This document shows positions 1-4,015 of a DNA stretch of 6,956 nucleotides, one piece after another (within the stretch, counting starts at the first letter, position 1; each line of letters opens with the position of its first letter). This stretch comes from UMGS363 sp964402055 (GTDB lineage Bacteria > Bacillota > Clostridia > Oscillospirales > Ruminococcaceae): positions 1-6,956 of the forward strand of contig CAYOAV010000082.1 of the NCBI GenBank assembly GCA_964402055.1, written 5' to 3'. A program made the translations under genes and the position numbers. Under the pieces are notes generated by a model, which worked only from the letters and a program-made list of their open reading frames with translations, searched no databases and was not told the origin of the DNA.

Positions 1-29
1 TAAACGCACAGAAAACCAAATTGAAAAAT

Positions 30-42
30 TCCCCACTGGGGA
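30..42. repeat. 13-nt palindrome, copy 1 (TCCCCACTGGGGA)
   Basis: The arms TCCCCA and TGGGGA are perfect inverted repeats around a single central C. The identical 13-mer recurs at 3980-3992, again just upstream of a ribosome binding site. Here 16 nt separate it from the ATG at 59. A one-base loop cannot form a good RNA hairpin, so a dimeric DNA-binding operator is the simplest reading. Binding is not shown by the sequence. Confidence 0.6.
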
Positions 43-43
43 C

Positions 44-50
44 GAAAGGA
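44..50 (+). promoter_or_regulatory. Ribosome binding site of the cyclase gene
   Basis: GAAAGGA lies 8 nt before the ATG at 59. It is a moderate Shine-Dalgarno match and supports that ATG over any start upstream of the window in the same open frame. Confidence 0.6.
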
Positions 51-58
51 TTGATACT

Positions 59-1801
59 ATGGCAGAAAATACACAGGATTTACTTGAAAGAATTGCTGCA
101 TTGGAAAGACAGGTCAGAGCAATGACAACTGAACAGCAGAGTTTGAAGGAACAAATCAATACTGTAAACCAATTTATTTCTTCAATTACCGAATCTCAGA
201 ACTTTGAACAGTCAATGTCAACCATTGAAAGTATGGGAAAGCAGGTGCTTGACTGCGAAAAAGCTGAATTTTGGTGTTATGACAGTGCAGAAAATAAATA
301 TTTTTCTAATAATGAAAACCGTGGCGGCAGAGATTGGCAGATTGCTGAAGAAAATATGCGTATTGCCGCTGAAAGCAAAGCACCTCATATATCGAACGAT
401 TCTGCGTATATTCCTATTATAAGCAATGACAAGGTTGCAGGAATACTTATTGCAAGTGAAAAAGACGGCATATTTGATAGAGCAAGCCTTGATAAATTTG
501 CTCCAAATGGTCAGATTGCAAATACTATTGATTTATCGCTGAAAAAAGAATTTGAACACCAAGGGCGTATAACCGATGAGCTTACAAGACTGAAAAACAG
601 ACAAGGTGCAAAGGAATATGCAGGAAATACTATGGCTCATAATGTTAATGATAATAAGGATATGTGCATTATAATGTGCGATATTGATCATTTTAAGAGC
701 ATTAACGATACATACGGTCACGATGCAGGAGATACCGTATTGAAAAATGTTGCAGGGATACTTCAGAGCGGAACAAGGCAAGGTGCCGATTCAACTTTCC
801 GCTGGGGCGGTGAAGAAATGGTTTGCGTTCTGAATTGTGACTATGATCACGCTATGGATATTGCGGAAAGACTGCGAGCTCAGATTGAAAGCACCACACA
901 CCTTGTTTATGACAGTGATAAACAGCCTACCAATGTCAATGTAACAATAAGTATGGGTTTACATCAAATTAGTAACGATGTTTCTAAGGAAATTACACAG
1001 GAAAATGCCTTTAACTTTTTTGAAACTCAACTCAAATTTGCGGACGAGCTTGCATATAAAGCAAAGGAATCAGGTCGTAATATGGTTGTTGGAGAAAAGG
1101 ATATTGCTCCAAGTAAGGAAAATTACAGCCTTTATTCTATTGAAATAAATGGTGAGGTAATGAATTTCCGTGATACTGCAACTGATATTGACACGTTGAT
1201 GAAACGATATGCTGACTGCGATGGATATTATCCTGTATTTACAGAAAACTGCACACGCATTTCTGAAGCTGAATTTGCAGAACTTGAGCAATTTGGCAAA
1301 CCTCTTCCGTCATTTTGTGCTGAAATAAATATTGACAATAATACTTTGACAGTCTGGAATAATGAAAAAATAGCAAGCACAGAGCTTACTACATCAATTG
1401 CAAACATCAAAGAAAATAACACCATAGAGCTTGAATACAGTAATTTTCCGTCTGATGATCTTGACAAACTCAATAAAGCGTATGAAAGCTTTTTGTATAA
1501 TAATGACATTTTCAATGATACGCATATCGACTTTATGGACAAGCACGAACTGCCGCCAAATCTTGATTATGCTGAAAACAGATTTACTGTATCAGAATAC
1601 ATAAATACCCAGCTTAATGAAAGTAATATTACTGAACCACAACGAGAGTATCTTAAAGAATTGCAAAAGGCTATCAGAGATTATGAAGATCCGCTTTTTA
1701 CAGAAAAAGTTAATGAAATAGCTCAATGGGCAGATGTTTCCATAGACAAGGCAAAAAATAGGAATGAACAGGAAAGGCAGGATTTAAATGAAAGAATTTA
1801 A
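59..1801 (+). CDS. GAF-GGDEF diguanylate cyclase-like protein with unassigned C-terminal extension
   Basis: This 580-residue protein probably makes c-di-GMP from two GTP. No signal peptide or membrane segment is visible, so it should be cytosolic. Residues 5-40 look like a coiled coil and 48-165 like a GAF sensor domain. The GGDEF domain spans about 168-345 and has DELTRLKNR (173-181), the metal-binding D208 in CDIDHFKSIND, GHDAGD (220-225), the active-site loop GGEEM (250-254) and KESGRN (336-341). The loop ends in M instead of F, but the acidic pair is kept. The RxxD inhibitory site is displaced: the arginine sits one residue too far from D244. Residues 350-545 match no family I can name. 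The C-terminus carries an IAQWA tail shared with the next protein. The next gene starts inside this one (14-nt overlap), so the two are probably co-translated. Confidence 0.88.
   Translation: MAENTQDLLERIAALERQVRAMTTEQQSLKEQINTVNQFISSITESQNFEQSMSTIESMGKQVLDCEKAEFWCYDSAENKYFSNNENRGGRDWQIAEENMRIAAESKAPHISNDSAYIPIISNDKVAGILIASEKDGIFDRASLDKFAPNGQIANTIDLSLKKEFEHQGRITDELTRLKNRQGAKEYAGNTMAHNVNDNKDMCIIMCDIDHFKSINDTYGHDAGDTVLKNVAGILQSGTRQGADSTFRWGGEEMVCVLNCDYDHAMDIAERLRAQIESTTHLVYDSDKQPTNVNVTISMGLHQISNDVSKEITQENAFNFFETQLKFADELAYKAKESGRNMVVGEKDIAPSKENYSLYSIEINGEVMNFRDTATDIDTLMKRYADCDGYYPVFTENCTRISEAEFAELEQFGKPLPSFCAEINIDNNTLTVWNNEKIASTELTTSIANIKENNTIELEYSNFPSDDLDKLNKAYESFLYNNDIFNDTHIDFMDKHELPPNLDYAENRFTVSEYINTQLNESNITEPQREYLKELQKAIRDYEDPLFTEKVNEIAQWADVSIDKAKNRNEQERQDLNERI
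1697..1762 (+). other. Shared C-terminal IAQWA tail, copy in the cyclase
   Basis: Residues 547-568 follow the pattern FxxKVxxIAQWA(5)KAxxR. The same pattern, without gaps, ends the Toprim protein. Eleven of 22 residues are identical, and two more are D/E exchanges. I know of no named motif that matches it. Confidence 0.65.
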
Positions 1802-3008
1802 ACGTTATTCTGATGAGCAGATCAGTCAGGCAAACAATGCCGATATTGCGGAATATGCTCAAGCAAATTTCAAATGTGAAAAAGCAGGAAAAGAAATACA
1901 TATCAGAGGATACGGCGGTTTATATGTAAACCCAAACAATAACACATTTTATCGTCATTCTGAAAACATAGGCGGTAAAGGTTTACTGGAATTCTGCAAA
2001 AAGATACTGGATATGTCTTTTCTTGAAGCAATGAATGAGTGTGTCGGAGAAGCGGCAGAAGTAAAACAGTTTTACCCTAAACCTGCTTTGAAAAAAGAAG
2101 ATAAAGAATTTATTATGCCTGAAAAATCGGCTGATGGGTATAAAAGTATATACGCATATTTTATAAATACAAGAAGCCTGTCGGCGGAAATAGTGAGGGA
2201 ATTTGCCAACAAGGGACTTATATACCCGACCGTTTCCAAGGGCATAAGCAAGAATACAGGAAAACCGTATCAGAAAACAAATGCGGTTTTTCTTCACAAA
2301 AATGAGCAAGGACAACCTTGCGGTGCAGATATTCAAGGGATAGACCAAAATCCTGAATATCGTTTCAAGGGTTGTACAGCTTGTGATAAATCCGATAAAG
2401 GATTTGTTTATGATAAAGGAAAACCCGAAAAGATAGATACTGTATACATTTTTGAAGCACCGATAGATCTTATGTCATTTGTTGAGCTTCACCCCGAAAT
2501 TGAAAATGCTAAATTCGTTGCTTTAAGCGGCTTGAAGCCGTCACTTATAGAACCTTACATAAACAGTAATATGAAGGTGATCTCTTGCGTTGATAATGAT
2601 ACCGCAGGTATAAAGTTTAATAATCGGATATTATTTCAAAAAATGCAGGAAAGTCTTGGTATCGGAGAAAATCTGCAAAGTCATACTGTAAACAATGGAG
2701 ATATTCCAATCAATTATTGCAGTATGAATATGAATGGAAAGGAAATGGCGTTGTTTCTTTCAAAAGATGATTTTTATGCCGTACAGAAATCAGGAGAAGA
2801 AATCCCAAACTCTGTTCTGTCGTGGATAAATCGAAGTAATTTCACTGTAAATCGTGAATGTGCAGAAGCAGGTGTTAAAGATTTCAATGATTTACTTAAA
2901 GAACGAAAATTTTGCACAAAGGTTCAGGATATAGCTCAATGGGCTGCTGATGTAACCGAAAAAGCAAACGATCGAATCTCTGAACACTCTATACGGAAGT
3001 GTATATGA
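1788..3008 (+). CDS. DUF3991/Toprim primase-like protein
   Basis: This 406-residue protein belongs to the DUF3991-Toprim family common on Clostridia conjugative elements. Members are presumed to act as primases or DNA-processing enzymes; activity is inferred, not shown. Residues 10-90 resemble the CHC2-type DNA-binding fold of primases (GYGGLYV, FYRHS, GGKGLLEF), but the zinc cysteines are absent. DUF3991 covers about 115-205. The Toprim part has the glutamate E223 in FEAPID and the DxD motif D268/D270 in CVDNDTAG. It closes with KDFNDLL (364-370). About 70 residues (roughly 292-360) lie between DxD and that last motif and may be an inserted element. The protein ends in the IAQWA tail also found in the cyclase upstream. 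The start at 1788 has GCAGGA 5 nt upstream and overlaps the previous gene by 14 nt. Confidence 0.85.
   Translation: MKEFKRYSDEQISQANNADIAEYAQANFKCEKAGKEIHIRGYGGLYVNPNNNTFYRHSENIGGKGLLEFCKKILDMSFLEAMNECVGEAAEVKQFYPKPALKKEDKEFIMPEKSADGYKSIYAYFINTRSLSAEIVREFANKGLIYPTVSKGISKNTGKPYQKTNAVFLHKNEQGQPCGADIQGIDQNPEYRFKGCTACDKSDKGFVYDKGKPEKIDTVYIFEAPIDLMSFVELHPEIENAKFVALSGLKPSLIEPYINSNMKVISCVDNDTAGIKFNNRILFQKMQESLGIGENLQSHTVNNGDIPINYCSMNMNGKEMALFLSKDDFYAVQKSGEEIPNSVLSWINRSNFTVNRECAEAGVKDFNDLLKERKFCTKVQDIAQWAADVTEKANDRISEHSIRKCI
2910..2975 (+). other. Shared C-terminal IAQWA tail, copy in the Toprim protein
   Basis: Residues 375-396 of the 406-residue Toprim protein follow FxxKVxxIAQWA(5)KAxxR, just past the KDFNDLL motif that ends the Toprim fold. 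The tail therefore looks appended to the enzyme rather than part of it. Both copies encode IAQWA with the same codons in part (ATAGCTCAATGGGC), which hints at a fairly recent common origin. Confidence 0.65.
2995..2999 (+). promoter_or_regulatory. Ribosome binding site of the first small coiled-coil gene
   Basis: GGAAG lies 5 nt before the ATG at 3005. A second GGAAG at 3011-3015, followed by ATG at 3023, gives an equally good alternative start six codons further on, so the exact N-terminus stays open. Confidence 0.45.
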
Positions 3009-3250
3009 ATGGAAGTGTTGTTATGCAGGTTTATACAAACAAGGGGAAAAGAACTACAAAAGCAATTAATTCCCCTCAATCATTCATAAATGATACCAAA
3101 CGCCGCCGTGATGGTATCAGAAAAATGATTGAAAACACCGAAATACAGCTTGCCGCATTACGCAGTGCAGAATCTACATTGTCAGCACAGCTTGCGGAAT
3201 GTTCGCCCAGAATAAATGAAAAGAGGGAAAACAATGGAGAAAATAAATAA
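3005..3250 (+). CDS. Small charged coiled-coil protein, hypothetical
   Basis: From ATG 3005 this gene encodes 81 residues; from ATG 3023 it encodes 75. Both starts have a GGAAG at suitable spacing. The first overlaps the stop of the Toprim gene as ATGA, the usual layout of coupled translation, and I prefer it slightly. A GTG at 2999 is possible but has no good ribosome site of its own. The N-terminal third is basic (KGKRTTK, TKRRRDGIRK) and the centre reads as an amphipathic helix likely to form a coiled coil. No enzyme motif, cysteine pair, signal peptide or membrane segment is present. The basic stretch and the position between primase-like and SSB genes would fit an accessory DNA-processing protein, but that is inference. 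I do not recognise the family. Confidence 0.65.
   Translation: MNGSVVMQVYTNKGKRTTKAINSPQSFINDTKRRRDGIRKMIENTEIQLAALRSAESTLSAQLAECSPRINEKRENNGENK
3223..3226 (+). promoter_or_regulatory. Ribosome binding site deciding the second small gene start
   Basis: GAGG with a flanking G lies 7 nt before ATG 3234. The in-frame ATG at 3216 lies upstream of this site and has no comparable Shine-Dalgarno sequence. The site therefore favours 3234. Confidence 0.55.
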
Positions 3251-3527
3251 TAAGACTACGGCTGAAAAGGCAGATAAGCTTGAAACATTAAGGTTAAAGC
3301 ACGAGAAAGCTACTGTGGCAGTGCAAAAAGCAACTGAAAAAGCAAAGAAAATTCAGGACGAAATCAATGCCGAAGAACAAAAAAGGCGAGATAAGGAAAT
3401 AAAACAGCTTGACAGCATTTGCAAAAATATGAAAATTGCTCTTGCAGATGTTATAAGTCTTATAAAACTTATTTCTGAAAATGATCTTACTATAAATGAT
3501 GTTGTGGAGCTTATAGGCACAAAATAA
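3234..3527 (+). CDS. Small coiled-coil protein, possibly DUF4315-like
   Basis: This gene encodes a 97-residue, lysine- and glutamate-rich protein. Residues 8-60 form a long heptad-like helix (KADKLETLRLKHEKA, KAKKIQDEINAEEQKRRDKE). A more hydrophobic end follows, with LADVISLIKLI and then DLTINDVVELIG. A coiled coil followed by a short conserved helical end recalls the small DUF4315 proteins found in Clostridia conjugative elements. The likeness is one of architecture, not a confident family match. I chose ATG 3234 because GAGG sits 7 nt upstream. An alternative ATG at 3216 would add six residues. The gene overlaps the preceding one by 17 nt and ends 17 nt before the SSB start, so it belongs to the same transcription unit. 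No catalytic motif is visible and the function is unknown. Confidence 0.7.
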   Translation: MEKINNKTTAEKADKLETLRLKHEKATVAVQKATEKAKKIQDEINAEEQKRRDKEIKQLDSICKNMKIALADVISLIKLISENDLTINDVVELIGTK

Positions 3528-3530
3528 AAC

Positions 3531-3538
3531 AAGGAGAG
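3531..3538 (+). promoter_or_regulatory. Ribosome binding site of the SSB gene
   Basis: AAGGAGAG is a strong Shine-Dalgarno match 6 nt before ATG 3545. It is among the strongest in the window, in keeping with the large amount of SSB a cell or element needs. Confidence 0.7.
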
Positions 3539-3544
3539 ATTTTT

Positions 3545-3955
3545 ATGCACAATCACGTTATACTCACTGGACGTTTAACAAACTCACCCGAACTAAAGCA
3601 AACCCCTTCAGGAATTTCGGTTTGCAGATGTAACATTGCTGTACATCCTAGATACAACAAGAATAGAGAGGAGCAAGAAACTAATTTTTTTGAAATTGAA
3701 GCTTGGAGAAATATTGCCGAGTTTATTTCAAGGTATGTGAAAAAAGGTGACCTTATTGATATTACAGGTAGATTAAAAACATCTCGCTGGAAAGATGATA
3801 ACGGAATAACTCATTACAAAACATTCGTTGTTGTAACAGCTGTTGACTTTTCTCCAACCAATAATCATATTAAGGAAGAACAATCTGAATCAATTACCGA
3901 TATTGAGCTTGCGGATTTTGAAAGTATTACAGATAATTTATCTGAACCTTTTTAA
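3545..3955 (+). CDS. ssb: Single-stranded DNA-binding protein (SSB)
   Basis: This 136-residue protein has the length and pattern of a bacterial or plasmid-type SSB. SSBs coat single-stranded DNA, usually as tetramers, and recruit replication and repair proteins through the C-terminus. Residues 1-105 form the OB fold, with HVILTGRLTNSPELKQTPSG at the start, the NFFEIEAWRNIAEF strand-helix segment, YVKKGDLIDITGRLKTSRW and the closing strand FVVVTAVDFSP. The C-terminal region is acidic and ends in LSEPF. The usual tip is DDDIPF or similar, so the PF end is kept but the run of aspartates is missing. On a mobile element such a protein protects the transferred or replicating single strand. It is the last gene of the tightly packed block, and a 60-nt gap with a hairpin follows. 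Confidence 0.92.
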   Translation: MHNHVILTGRLTNSPELKQTPSGISVCRCNIAVHPRYNKNREEQETNFFEIEAWRNIAEFISRYVKKGDLIDITGRLKTSRWKDDNGITHYKTFVVVTAVDFSPTNNHIKEEQSESITDIELADFESITDNLSEPF

Positions 3956-3966
3956 AATATTTTAAG

Positions 3967-3993
3967 TTCCCCAGTCCAATCCCCACTGGGGAA
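3967..3993 (+). promoter_or_regulatory. Hairpin in the leader of the polyvalent gene
   Basis: TTCCCCAGT (3967-3975) pairs perfectly with ACTGGGGAA (3985-3993), leaving a 9-nt loop. The stem is GC-rich in an AT-rich region. No run of T follows on either strand, so it does not look like an intrinsic terminator. The loop ends in CCCC, which could also pair with GGGG of the right arm, so two structures compete. A role in translation control, mRNA stability or protein binding is possible. Confidence 0.5.
3980..3992. repeat. 13-nt palindrome, copy 2 (TCCCCACTGGGGA)
   Basis: This is an exact copy of the element at 30-42, here 23 nt before the ATG at 4016. It forms the loop end and right arm of the hairpin at 3967-3993. 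The first copy has no matching upstream arm, so the feature common to both sites is the palindrome and not the hairpin. Confidence 0.6.
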
Positions 3994-4004
3994 TAATAAC
4001 AAAT

Positions 4005-4010
4005 GGAGGA
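4005..4010 (+). promoter_or_regulatory. Ribosome binding site of the polyvalent gene
   Basis: GGAGGA lies 5 nt before ATG 4016 and is close to the ideal Shine-Dalgarno sequence. It fixes the start of the long open frame that runs to the window end. Confidence 0.75.
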
Positions 4011-4015
4011 ATAAT

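Larger units (their letters stand above)
1..58 (+). other. Leader upstream of the cyclase gene
   Basis: This short stretch begins with TAA, which could be the stop of an upstream gene, although that gene lies outside the window. It contains a 13-nt palindrome at 30-42 and a ribosome binding site at 44-50. The reading frame of the following gene happens to stay open back to position 2, but that frame has no ATG, GTG or TTG before position 59. I therefore treat the stretch as non-coding. No promoter can be judged in so few bases. Confidence 0.5.
3956..4015 (+). other. Intergenic control region before the polyvalent gene
   Basis: This is the only gap above 20 nt between genes in the window. It holds a 9-bp stem at 3967-3993, the second copy of the 13-nt palindrome at 3980-3992 and a strong ribosome binding site at 4005-4010. 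TAAAAT at 3953-3958 could serve as a -10 box, but I see no matching -35, so a separate promoter is not supported. Confidence 0.5.

Noticed and set aside
2..58. N-terminal extension of the cyclase beyond the window start
   Set aside because: The frame is open, but only over 19 codons, with no start codon. The ribosome binding site at 44-50 and the palindrome shared with another leader favour ATG 59.
3918..3958. Promoter for the polyvalent gene inside the end of ssb
   Set aside because: TTGAAA at 3918-3923 and TAAAAT at 3953-3958 are 29 nt apart, far from the usual 17, and no other pairing fits.
3967..3993. Intrinsic terminator between the SSB and polyvalent genes
   Set aside because: The stem is good, but no T run follows on the + strand, and on the - strand the next bases are mixed A and T. 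A terminator would need a U-rich tail.
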